From assembly GCA_001899635.1 (NCBI GenBank), contig MKVQ01000043.1, positions 186,001 through 250,000 of the forward strand: 64,000 bases of DNA, read 5' to 3'. The translations under genes were made by a program, and so were the position numbers. Shown here one piece after another: positions 24,650 to 32,283 of this stretch. Position 1 is the first letter of the stretch. Each line of letters starts with the position of its first letter. This DNA is from Myxococcales bacterium 68-20. Its GTDB lineage: Bacteria; Myxococcota_A; Polyangia; Polyangiales; Polyangiaceae. The notes beneath the pieces were generated by a model, which was not told where the DNA came from, made no database searches, and saw only the letters and a list, made by a program, of their open reading frames with translations.

Positions 24650-25868
24650 GCCGTATCCGTTCGCGATGACGCGATGAGCGGCGAAGCGCGAGTCGTTTCG
24701 CCTCGGCTTCGTCTCCGGCAGCGGGGCTCGCCTCGTGGGGCACCGAGCTCCGCATCGCCACCGGAAGGCGAGCGAATGCGTGCATACCCCGAGCAAGGCG
24801 TCCCCGGGCGACAGCGACGTCGAGCCAGGGGCGGCGAGCGCCCGGGGTCGGAAGGCGCGGGGGCGCCGGGCGGAGCGCCGACCGATAAGCGCCGCGACGT
24901 GCCCTAGGCCCATCCCACGCAGTCGACCGTTCGACGCACCGCAAGGCTCGACCCGACGAGAAAGCAAACAACATGCGTTGCTCGAGGTCCTCGGGGTAAC
25001 CGCTCGTTTCCGTGTCCGATGACGATTCGGATTTCTCGCTCGACGCACTCGGGACGCTGACCGGCGCGAAAGCGCGGGTCGTCTCGACCGGGGCTTGCTG
25101 GCTACGAGTCGCGTCCTTCGTGCGCGGAAGGCCGTTCGACGCGATCGAAGCGTCGGTCGCCCGCAGGGGTTCCGGTGAGCCGCGATGACCTGACCGGCGC
25201 CCGAGGTCTTCGGACGCGGTTCATCTACCGGATGCGTCGCGGCGGCTTCTCGAGCTTTCCCCGACGCTGCGGGACCCGGCCTGCTTCAGGACGAGCGGCT
25301 GCGAGAGCGAGTCGAGCCCTCGAGCCGATCGTCCGCCAGTCGCCCGGTCCATGTTCGATGGCGATTTCCGAATTCGCGCTTGACGTCATTGGAGACGATG
25401 ACCGGAGCAAAAGCGCGGGTGATCGCGTCGACCGGGCCGTGCTGGTAGAGAGTCTGCGTATTCCGTGGCGATCGTGTACGGAAGGCCTCGCGACGAGATC
25501 GAAGCGTCGGTCGCCCGCCGGGGTTTCCCGTGAGCCGCAATGACCTGACCGGCGTCCCGCGACGTTGCGGGGGGGCCGGCCTGCTTCAGGACGAGCGGCT
25601 GTTACATCGTTTGCAGCTCGAGAGAGAGAGTCGTGCCCTCGAGCCAATCTTCCGCCGGTCGCTCGATCCATGTTCGATGACGAATTCCGAGTTCGCGCTT
25701 GACGTCATTCGAAAGGATGACCGACGCAAAAGCACGATTGGTCACCTCGACCAGGTCGTGCTGGCAAGGAATCCCGTTCTCCGTGGCGATCGCGCGCGGA
25801 AGGGCTCGCGACGTGATCAGAGCGTCGATCGCCCGCGGATGGGGCCTTTCCGTGAGCCACGAAGGTGC
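24650..25868. repeat. Non-coding region with three degenerate ~0.3 kb tandem repeats
   Basis: From about 24990 to 25868 the sequence consists of three imperfect copies of one unit. Landmarks are a 26-nt identity at 25276-25301 and 25576-25601 (exactly 300 apart), a TTGACGTCATT-containing block in copies 2 and 3, and a GCGTCGGTCGCCCGC-like block near 25150, 25503 and 25822. Copy 1 is the most diverged and lacks the 5' part. The last copy runs directly into the HNH endonuclease gene. From 24650 to about 24990 I see nothing recognisable. The open frames across the repeats are not conserved in all copies, so the unit is probably non-coding. Confidence 0.65.
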
Positions 25869-27449
25869 ATGTTAGAAGCGCTCATGGACAAGCTGGGGGA
25901 TCTGTCCGACGAGGACCTGCTCGCACGTCTGCGCGGGCATGTCGGCAAGGGCAACGTCTGGTGCGCGCAGCTCATCGCGTACCTCGTCGAGGTCGAGGAG
26001 CGGCGCCTCGATCGAATTCACGCGTGCTCGTCATTGTGGGACTTCTGCACGCGCAAGCTCGGGATGAGCGAGAGCGAAGCGCACCGTCGGATCGCAGCGG
26101 CACGCGCCGTCCGGCGCTTCCCTCAGGTGCTCGGCTACATCGAGCGGGGCGTGATCCACCTCTGTGCTCTCTACGCGCTGCGGAAGCACCTAACGAGCGT
26201 CAACGTCGACGAGCTGCTCCGCGAAGCGTCCGGCAAGAGCACGCGGGAGGTCGAGAAGATGGTGGCCGCGCGCTTTCCTCGTCCGGACGTCCCGGCTTGC
26301 GTCGAGCTCGTCGCGGCGCAAGCGCCGCTGTCACCGATATCGCCGGTGTCCGTCGCAACGCCGTCGCCGGTGTCCGTCGCGATGCGCTCCGATTCAGTGC
26401 CGGCGTGGTCTCTGTCGCTAGCGGCGCCGCCCGCGCCCGGACCTCGGCAGCGGATCGAGCCGCTCTCGGCGACGAGGTACCGAATCGAGCTCACCGTGAG
26501 CGCCACGACGAAGGAAACGATCGACCGCATCAAGGACCTGATGCGCCATCGCAACCCGAGCGGCGATCTGGAGACCATCCTCGACGCATCGCTCGCGCTG
26601 CTTCTTGCCCAGCTGGAGAAGGAGCGGCTCGGCAAGACGCCTCATCCACGAGGCAGGAGGCGTAAGCCGGCCGAGGCGACAAACGCATGCTCCTCGTCCA
26701 CCTCGACACATGTCTTGAGCACGACTCGGGATCCGACCGCGCCCGTCGATGTGGGGGCGACGGCGGACGATCCGGTCGCGCACGTGCGCTCGGAGGTCAC
26801 GATGCGCGCCCCGCACGGGCGCGCACGTGTGGGGACGGCGGCGGGCGATCCGGTCGCGCACGTGCGCTCGGAGAGCAAGACGCAGGATCCAGGCGCGCAC
26901 GTGCACGCGGACACGGTCAGCGGTAACCAGGGAGTGTCGGTAGCCGCGCCTGCGAATGCCGAGCCGAAGACGGCGGAGCCGGCCATGTCCACGCCTGCAA
27001 CGAAGGCGGCGCGGAAGGACTCTCGGTATGTCCCGAGAGAGCTGCGGCGGGAGGTCTTCGAGCGAGACGGCAAGCAGTGCACCTACGTGGGCCCCGACGG
27101 CGATCGCTGCCCCGCCCGCGGGTACCTCGAGCTGGATCACATCCGCCCGAAGGCCCACAGAGGGACGGAAACGGCAGCCAACCTGCGGGTGAGGTGCAGA
27201 GCGCACAACGCGCTCTACGCCGAGCAGGTCTTCGGCCGCGCGCACGTCGCGGGCCGCATGCACTTGCATCATCGCAAGTTCGCGCCGCCGGCACCGACCT
27301 CCTTCGAGACCTCCGCCCGAGGTCTGCGGTCCCCGGGCTTTCGCGAGCCCGAAGTGCGTCGAGTGCTCGCGACCCTCGCGAAGAAGCGCGACATGGAAGC
27401 CGCTCCCGTCGAGACGATCCTGCGCGAAGCGCTGCTCGTCCTCACCTAG
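25869..27449 (+). CDS. HNH endonuclease domain protein (multi-copy myxobacterial type)
   Basis: This 526-residue protein has a helical N-terminal domain (about 1-140) with Leu-Ser-Asp-Glu-Asp-Leu-Leu-Ala-Arg-Leu and Ser-Glu-Ser-Glu-Ala-His-Arg-Arg. A Pro/Val-rich linker and a second helical stretch near 200-265 follow. Residues 288-352 are a low-complexity 13-residue repeat. The C-terminal HNH nuclease (about 397-470) has Phe-Glu-Arg-Asp-Gly-x-x-Cys, Leu-Glu-Leu-Asp-His-Ile, a downstream Asn (Ala-Asn-Leu-Arg-Val-Arg-Cys) and His-Asn. Active-site residues look intact. Homologues of this layout recur in Myxococcota; their function is unknown. The start is either ATG 25869 or ATG 25884; the latter lies 5 nt after TAGAAG. 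An in-frame extension to 25530 is open but lies within the repeat. Confidence 0.8.
   Translation: MLEALMDKLGDLSDEDLLARLRGHVGKGNVWCAQLIAYLVEVEERRLDRIHACSSLWDFCTRKLGMSESEAHRRIAAARAVRRFPQVLGYIERGVIHLCALYALRKHLTSVNVDELLREASGKSTREVEKMVAARFPRPDVPACVELVAAQAPLSPISPVSVATPSPVSVAMRSDSVPAWSLSLAAPPAPGPRQRIEPLSATRYRIELTVSATTKETIDRIKDLMRHRNPSGDLETILDASLALLLAQLEKERLGKTPHPRGRRRKPAEATNACSSSTSTHVLSTTRDPTAPVDVGATADDPVAHVRSEVTMRAPHGRARVGTAAGDPVAHVRSESKTQDPGAHVHADTVSGNQGVSVAAPANAEPKTAEPAMSTPATKAARKDSRYVPRELRREVFERDGKQCTYVGPDGDRCPARGYLELDHIRPKAHRGTETAANLRVRCRAHNALYAEQVFGRAHVAGRMHLHHRKFAPPAPTSFETSARGLRSPGFREPEVRRVLATLAKKRDMEAAPVETILREALLVLT
26730..26924 (+). repeat. 39-bp in-frame minisatellite inside the HNH gene (5 units)
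   Basis: Units start at 26730, 26769, 26808, 26847 and 26886, spaced exactly 39 bp. Units 2 and 4 share 27 identical bases (26769-26795 and 26847-26873). Each encodes 13 residues on the pattern Asp-Pro-x-Ala-His-Val followed by a variable part; unit 3 is the most diverged. Because 39 is a multiple of three, copy-number change would keep the nuclease domain in frame. Confidence 0.85.
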
Positions 27450-27713
27450 CCGTCGCCGCGGAGCAGCGGCCGCCCTGCCCGACCGCATCACGCGAGCGCG
27501 CCGGTGCTTCCCCTCGCAACGCGTTGGCCCCAGGCTCCGGTCGTCGTCGATGGCCACCTACTCGATGCACTCACCGGTGGCCGCCCCGACGAACGGACTG
27601 CACTTGTTCATGTCGTCGTCGTTGAGAGAGCTGCCCGAGCAACCGCCCGTCCCGTTCAAGACCACCCGCCCCGCGCGTCGCCCCGCCGCTCGACGACGGA
27701 CGATGCTCCGTCG

Positions 27714-28529
27714 TCAGGGAAGGATCACGACGGGCTCGCAGCGCGCCTCGACGCCGTCGGTGACGTCGCCGGCGTGGATGCGCATGCCTGCAGCGACCGT
27801 GTTCGCGCCGCAGTCGAACGGGCCGACGGCCGTTGCGCTCGTTGCCCCGATGCCACCGGCGACCAAAGCAGCGGCGCCAATGGTGACGGTGAGGTTCGAG
27901 TAGCTGAGTGGCGCGCAGACGATCTGGACGTACGCCGCGAGGTCGCGCACCGGAGGGAAGTCGACGGGCATCGTGTTGCCCCGAATGCCGACCACGACCT
28001 GGTTTGCCGGACAGATCACCTGCGTGACACGTGAACCGGGGGCGTCGGTGCCCCGGGCATTGGCCACATCGGGAACCCCGACTCCCGGACCGATGGAGAT
28101 CACGGTCTCGCCGCCGCTCGGGAGCTGGGGCGTACCGCACAATGTTCGCACCTTCGTCAGCACGCCGTCGTAGAAGCCGCGGGCAGCTCCACCTTCCAGG
28201 CCAACGACGAGCTGACCTGCGGGGCAGCGATCCTCGTACAGGCTGCCGCCAACCGTCCCGATCCTACCGGAGTACGAGACGTCGACCGCTCCGTCGGACG
28301 CGTCTGCTGCATCGGCTGCGTCCGCACCGGCGTCGGCGTCAGTATCGGCATCCATCGGATCGCCAGCGTCGAAGCCCGTCGTACCTCCTCCATCGAAGGG
28401 AGAAAACGACCCGTCGAGCTGGAAGTCGGGTCCGCGCCCCGATGACGGGTCGGCCTCGCAGGCGGCGAGACCGCCCATCACCGACAAGGCCATTCCGGAG
28501 ACGCAGAGGCAGAGCACGGAGGTCTTCAT
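27714..28529 (-). CDS. Secreted lipoprotein with three Cys-bounded repeats
   Basis: This 271-residue protein has a signal peptide ending Gly-Leu-Ala-Ala-Cys and a linker very rich in Asp/Ala/Gly. Three homologous segments follow, each running from a Cys-Pro/Gly-Ala-x-x-x-Val-x-Gly-hydrophobic start to a Cys 30-45 residues later: Cys-Pro-Ala-Gly-Gln-Leu-Val-Val-Gly-Leu, Cys-Pro-Ala-Asn-Gln-Val-Val-Val-Gly-Ile, and Cys-Gly-Ala-Asn-Thr-Val-Ala-Ala-Gly-Met. This suggests three copies of a small disulfide-closed beta module. Function unknown. It is divergent from the kinase gene at 28818. TAGACA lies 10 nt before the ATG. Confidence 0.72.
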   Translation of the reverse strand: MKTSVLCLCVSGMALSVMGGLAACEADPSSGRGPDFQLDGSFSPFDGGGTTGFDAGDPMDADTDADAGADAADAADASDGAVDVSYSGRIGTVGGSLYEDRCPAGQLVVGLEGGAARGFYDGVLTKVRTLCGTPQLPSGGETVISIGPGVGVPDVANARGTDAPGSRVTQVICPANQVVVGIRGNTMPVDFPPVRDLAAYVQIVCAPLSYSNLTVTIGAAALVAGGIGATSATAVGPFDCGANTVAAGMRIHAGDVTDGVEARCEPVVILP

Positions 28530-28817
28530 GGCAACCACTTGTCTACACCCATCTCGTCACCGGTCCCGTCACCCTTTTGCAGGTGGATGCGAAGGCCTGG
28601 CGATCCGGTGTGCGGGTGATCCACGGAGGAACCCGCGTACGATCCCGAGGACTGGGCCTCGAGGAAGCCACGGAGATGGGACTCGGCGGCGGCGTACCGC
28701 TCGCCTCGCACGAGAAGTTTGCGCTGCTCGAGCGGCGACGTGGAGGTCGGCGGCGCCCCCTCCCCGCGGAAAACATCGACGCTCTCGCGCTGCGACCTGC
28801 TCCGATGCCGTGAAACG

Positions 28818-30053
28818 ATGGCAGAATGCGCATCGATGGCAGTGGAATCACCGCACCGCCCCGGCACCGACCACTCGGGGCCGACCCGCCTCGGTCGTTG
28901 GGATGTCGTCGCCAAAATCGCGAGCGGCGGCATGAGCAGCATCTATCTCGGCCGCCAGGTGGAACCCGGCCCCGATCCGCACGAGCCTCGCATGGTTGCA
29001 CTGAAGGTGCTTCGGCACGAGGTGCGCGACGATCCACGCGTGATCAAGATGTTCCTCACCGAGGGACAGCTCCTCGTTCGCCTGGTCCACCCGAACATCG
29101 TGCGCACGCTCGAAGTTCACGTCGACGACGAGCGCGGCTTCATCGCGATGGAGCTCCTGCTCGGTCAGTCGATCGCCGCCATCCAGGATGCATGCGTCGA
29201 GCGCGGTCTGCGACTCAACCCGGAGATCGCCGCCTTCTGCGTCGCGCGCGTCGCGGACGCGCTCCAGTACGCCAACGAGATCACCGACGACGACGGCCGC
29301 CCGCTCGACATCATCCACCGCGACGTGACCCCGCAGAACGTGTTCGTGTCGTACGCGGGTGAGGTCAAGCTGATTGACTTCGGAATGGCCAAGATCGTGG
29401 ACGGCAGCATCACCGGGCCGAACCTCCTCGTCGGCAAGCTCCCGTACCTTGCGCCGGAGCAGATTCAGCAGATGCCGCTCGACCACCGCACCGACATCTT
29501 CGCGCTCGGAGTGACGTTCTGGGAGCTGCTCACGGCGAAGCGACTGTTTCGCCGCAACACCGACGAAGAGACCATCGAAGCCGTCCGCTCGGGCCGCATC
29601 CCCGACGTCCGCGAGGTGGCGCCGGAGGTGCCCGAGGAGATCGCGCGCATCGTCGCGACGGCGCTCGAACGCGATCGGGACAAGCGCTACTGGTCAACGT
29701 CGGAGCTCGCCTACGACCTCGACGCGTTCCTCGTGCCAGACGTTCAAGCCGGCATGGGCGAGCGCTTGTCCGCGCTCGTGCACACGCTCTACCCCGACGA
29801 ATACGCCGAACAGCAAGGCTGGCTCGTGCCGCCGCCGGGAAGCTCGCACTCCGTGTCGTTGCCGCCCGCGCCGCCCGCGCCTCCCTCGTCCCGATCCGGG
29901 CTTCCGCCGATGCCGCCGTCCTCCCCGAGCCTCTCAGAATCGGTGCCGGTTCGGCGCTACACGCTGCCTCCGATGAATCCGCCGCCGCGCTTCGGAGCCG
30001 CCTCATCGCGACCGTTCCTTCAGCCTGCGGCGCCGAACGACGACGACACTTGA
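28818..30053 (+). CDS. Eukaryote-like Ser/Thr protein kinase
   Basis: This 411-residue Hanks-type kinase has a Gly-rich loop (Ala-Ser-Gly-Gly-Met-Ser), VALK lysine at Lys63, catalytic His-Arg-Asp with Asp169 and Asn174, Asp-Phe-Gly at 187-189, and Ala-Pro-Glu in the activation segment. The glycine and catalytic residues are intact, so it should be active. After the kinase domain comes a Pro/Ser-rich tail of about 90 residues with no membrane segment, indicating a soluble kinase. Such kinases are abundant in myxobacteria. A metallophosphoesterase is encoded 1.4 kb downstream on the other strand. Start choice between ATG 28818 and 28836 is uncertain; neither has a ribosome site. Confidence 0.88.
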   Translation: MAECASMAVESPHRPGTDHSGPTRLGRWDVVAKIASGGMSSIYLGRQVEPGPDPHEPRMVALKVLRHEVRDDPRVIKMFLTEGQLLVRLVHPNIVRTLEVHVDDERGFIAMELLLGQSIAAIQDACVERGLRLNPEIAAFCVARVADALQYANEITDDDGRPLDIIHRDVTPQNVFVSYAGEVKLIDFGMAKIVDGSITGPNLLVGKLPYLAPEQIQQMPLDHRTDIFALGVTFWELLTAKRLFRRNTDEETIEAVRSGRIPDVREVAPEVPEEIARIVATALERDRDKRYWSTSELAYDLDAFLVPDVQAGMGERLSALVHTLYPDEYAEQQGWLVPPPGSSHSVSLPPAPPAPPSSRSGLPPMPPSSPSLSESVPVRRYTLPPMNPPPRFGAASSRPFLQPAAPNDDDT

Positions 30054-30249
30054 GAGAGCCGACGCAACGCCGGCCTCGGTGAGTGTCGAAGACGTGGCTT
30101 CGGCTCCAGACAATAAAAGCTGCAAAATCATCGGATCAGGGACAAACGACCCCGGGCAAGGTTTCTTGCAATGGGCGGCCCCTTCCATCGTCGGTATCTC
30201 ACCGAGCGAGTCGCTGCAGGGTGAATCGTCACCACGCCGCGATGGGGAT

Positions 30250-30254
30250 GGAGG
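30250..30254 (+). promoter_or_regulatory. Shine-Dalgarno (GGAGG) fixing the start at 30263
   Basis: GGAGG is 8 nt before the ATG at 30263 and shows that the gene starts there, directly at the signal peptide, although the frame is open to 30083. It is one of the few classical ribosome sites in the window. Confidence 0.75.
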
Positions 30255-30262
30255 GCACGATC

Positions 30263-31360
30263 ATGAACAAGATTTCGATTGTCGCAGTGGGGCTTCTCGC
30301 TGGTCTGCTCGGGAGCGCGTGTGCCGTCTCGGCCGACGGGACGAGCGAGCCGGAAGCCGAGAACCTGGGAGCGCAGTCTTCGGCGCTCGTGACCACCGTG
30401 GGCTCGGGCTACGCGTGGGTCCTCGCGAGCGGCAGCTTCGGCGGTGGCTGGAACTCCACGAGCGGAGCGATCACCACTTCGAAGCTCGGGACCGGCCAGT
30501 ATCAGGTCGACTTCGCTGGTCAGTCGTCCACCAACGCCAATGCGCAGGTCGTTGCGTACGGCTCCAGCAGCACGCGCTGCAAGCTGGTCACGAACGCCGT
30601 GGGTACGACGTACACGCGGTGGCTCGTGCTCTGCCACGACGCCGCAGGCGCGTTGACCGATAGCGCCTTCAACATCCTCACCGACCACCGCACGGGCAGC
30701 GGCTCCGCGGGCAGCGCGTACCTCACCAGCTCGATGTCCGGCTCGGTGAGCGACTCGTTCAACTCGGGCGGCGGGACCAACACCGTCGCCGTCGATTCGA
30801 CGGGCGTCTACACCGTGACGATGCCCGGCTTCACGAGCGCGAATTCCTCGGTTCACGTGACGGCGACGGGCCTCAACGGTAATCGGTGCCAGGTCGGGTC
30901 GTGGGGGCTGACCACCGTCCGCGTGAGGTGCTTCGACGCGAGCGGAGCGCCGGCGAACACCGGCTTCAGCATTGCGCGCCGACCGAGCTCGCTCATCGAC
31001 GGGCAGATCGGCGGGCACGGATGGGTCAGCGGCGGAACGTTGCCGTCCGGATACACTCTGACGACCGGCAGTTGCCCGAACAACATCCCGCAGCCGATGA
31101 CGCTTGCGGCGAGCGGTAACGACATCGTGATGACGCTCCCCGACGCCACCTTGCCGCCCGGCGGCGGCTGGCCCGACGTGATGCCGATCGTGACCGCCTA
31201 CGGCTCGGGCACCAACACCTGCAAGGTCGTCGGCTGGGGCGTGAGCGGAACGACCGCGAGCGCGACGGTGCGCTGCTTCGACAACGCCGGCGTCCAGGTG
31301 AACGCGTCGACGACGCCGTTCACCTTCACGTTCACCAGCAAGCACTTCCCGTTCTGCTGA
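30263..31360 (+). CDS. Secreted lipoprotein made of three homologous beta modules
   Basis: This 365-residue protein has a signal peptide ending Leu-Leu-Gly-Ser-Ala-Cys. Three repeats of about 80-100 residues follow. Each contains a Tyr/Ile-x-Val-x-hydrophobic-Pro/Ala-Gly strand, a Val-x-Ala-Tyr/Thr-Gly segment, a Cys, and 15-20 residues later a second Cys in hydrophobic-x-Val/Leu-x-Cys-Phe/His-Asp-x-Ala/Ser-Gly. The protein ends in Pro-Phe-Cys. The paired Cys suggest a disulfide in each module. No known family was recognised. It is Ser/Thr/Gly-rich, typical of exported myxobacterial proteins, and follows the kinase gene after 210 bp. Confidence 0.75.
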   Translation: MNKISIVAVGLLAGLLGSACAVSADGTSEPEAENLGAQSSALVTTVGSGYAWVLASGSFGGGWNSTSGAITTSKLGTGQYQVDFAGQSSTNANAQVVAYGSSSTRCKLVTNAVGTTYTRWLVLCHDAAGALTDSAFNILTDHRTGSGSAGSAYLTSSMSGSVSDSFNSGGGTNTVAVDSTGVYTVTMPGFTSANSSVHVTATGLNGNRCQVGSWGLTTVRVRCFDASGAPANTGFSIARRPSSLIDGQIGGHGWVSGGTLPSGYTLTTGSCPNNIPQPMTLAASGNDIVMTLPDATLPPGGGWPDVMPIVTAYGSGTNTCKVVGWGVSGTTASATVRCFDNAGVQVNASTTPFTFTFTSKHFPFC

Positions 31361-31385
31361 GCGACGGCGAGGAATGATCTGAGTC

Positions 31386-31415
31386 GCCGGCGTAGCCTCG
31401 ACGGGTTACGTCGGC
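31386..31415 (+). terminator. Hairpin after the three-module lipoprotein gene
   Basis: GCCGGCGTAGCC (31386-31397) pairs over all 12 positions with 31404-31415 when two G-U pairs are allowed in the plus-strand RNA; the loop is 6 nt. It begins 26 nt after the stop codon. No T-tract follows. Confidence 0.5.
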
Positions 31416-31442
31416 GGCCGCTCACCGACGAGCCGACCACCT

Positions 31443-32270
31443 TCAATACAGGCGGCGGATCTCCTCACCGTCGTGCAAGTCGTCGACGGTCGCGTAGCGA
31501 GCCGCGAGATCGAGGCGCAGGTAGCGCCTGTTCTCGCGGGGAGCTCCGAAGACGACCGGACACAGTTGATGCCGGCCTTCCTTGAAGAAGCCGGTCTCGT
31601 CGCGATCGTGGCCATGGACGACCACACCGAGCTGCAACCCCGACGAGGCGGAGACCTGCTCGAGCATCGTCCGCGACTTCTCGTCGGGCTGACCGTACGC
31701 CGTGAGAAGCGCGCGCATGACCGTCCGCTCGGCGTAGCTCATCTCCGCGATCGCCAGCGGGATCGTGTCGAGCGCTGCGAGGTCGGAGAGCGAGTCGTCC
31801 GGCGAGCCGTGCGTGAGCAGGACGCCGCACGGCGCAGCAACGGCGAGGAGAGCGCCGGAGAGCACGTCGCGAAGGCGATCCCGCGCGCCATCATCGAGAG
31901 TGGCTTCGAGCGCGAGGACCTCGTCGTCGTGGAACTTGTGCGTGTGCGGCCCGCCGACGTGCCCGTGATCGTGATTGCCGAGGACGAAATGCACGTGGCC
32001 TGGCGCCTCGACGATGAGCCGTCGAATCGCGTCGACGATCTCCATCGATGAATCTGGGTAGTCGTAGAGCTCGGGGCGCTCGCGGCGCGCGCCCTCGTCA
32101 GGTCCGTGCACGACGTCGCCGAGGATGACCCAGTGGGTCTCCGGCTCGCGTGCGCGCTCCTCCCGAAAGATCGTCTCGAGCCGGGCGAAGTCTTCGCCGT
32201 TCCCATGAACGTCGGTGTTCACGAGCAGCACACCATGGTCCGGCAGGAAGAGATGTCTCGAGCGCAGCAT
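31443..32270 (-). CDS. Calcineurin-like metallophosphoesterase
   Basis: This 275-residue protein has the metallophosphoesterase signature in order: Asp-Val-His-Gly-Asn near residue 20, Gly-Asp-Val-Val-His-Gly near 50, Gly-Asn-His-Asp-His near 100, a later His in Leu-Thr-His-Gly-Ser, and a final Gly-His-Asp within Val-His-Gly-His-Asp. All metal-binding residues expected for a PP2A/PrpE-like phosphatase are present. The substrate could be a phosphoprotein or a nucleotide. Proximity to the Ser/Thr kinase gene suggests but does not show opposing functions. The gene ends convergently with the lipoprotein gene and lies 13 bp after an unknown gene in the same direction. Confidence 0.82.
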   Translation of the reverse strand: MLRSRHLFLPDHGVLLVNTDVHGNGEDFARLETIFREERAREPETHWVILGDVVHGPDEGARRERPELYDYPDSSMEIVDAIRRLIVEAPGHVHFVLGNHDHGHVGGPHTHKFHDDEVLALEATLDDGARDRLRDVLSGALLAVAAPCGVLLTHGSPDDSLSDLAALDTIPLAIAEMSYAERTVMRALLTAYGQPDEKSRTMLEQVSASSGLQLGVVVHGHDRDETGFFKEGRHQLCPVVFGAPRENRRYLRLDLAARYATVDDLHDGEEIRRLY

Positions 32271-32283
32271 CAACGCCGTTCGC

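Noticed and set aside
25530-25868. In-frame N-terminal extension of the HNH protein by 113 residues
   Set aside because: The extra sequence lies within the degenerate repeat, has no counterpart in the equivalent copy 1, and the protein's conserved domain begins at 25869/25884.
24650-25868. CRISPR array or insertion sequence
   Set aside because: The repeats are about 300 bp and diverged, without short regular direct repeats or spacers, and there is no transposase frame or clear terminal inverted repeat.
30083-30262. Upstream extension of the three-module lipoprotein
   Set aside because: GGAGG at 30250-30254 and the immediate signal peptide fix the start at 30263.
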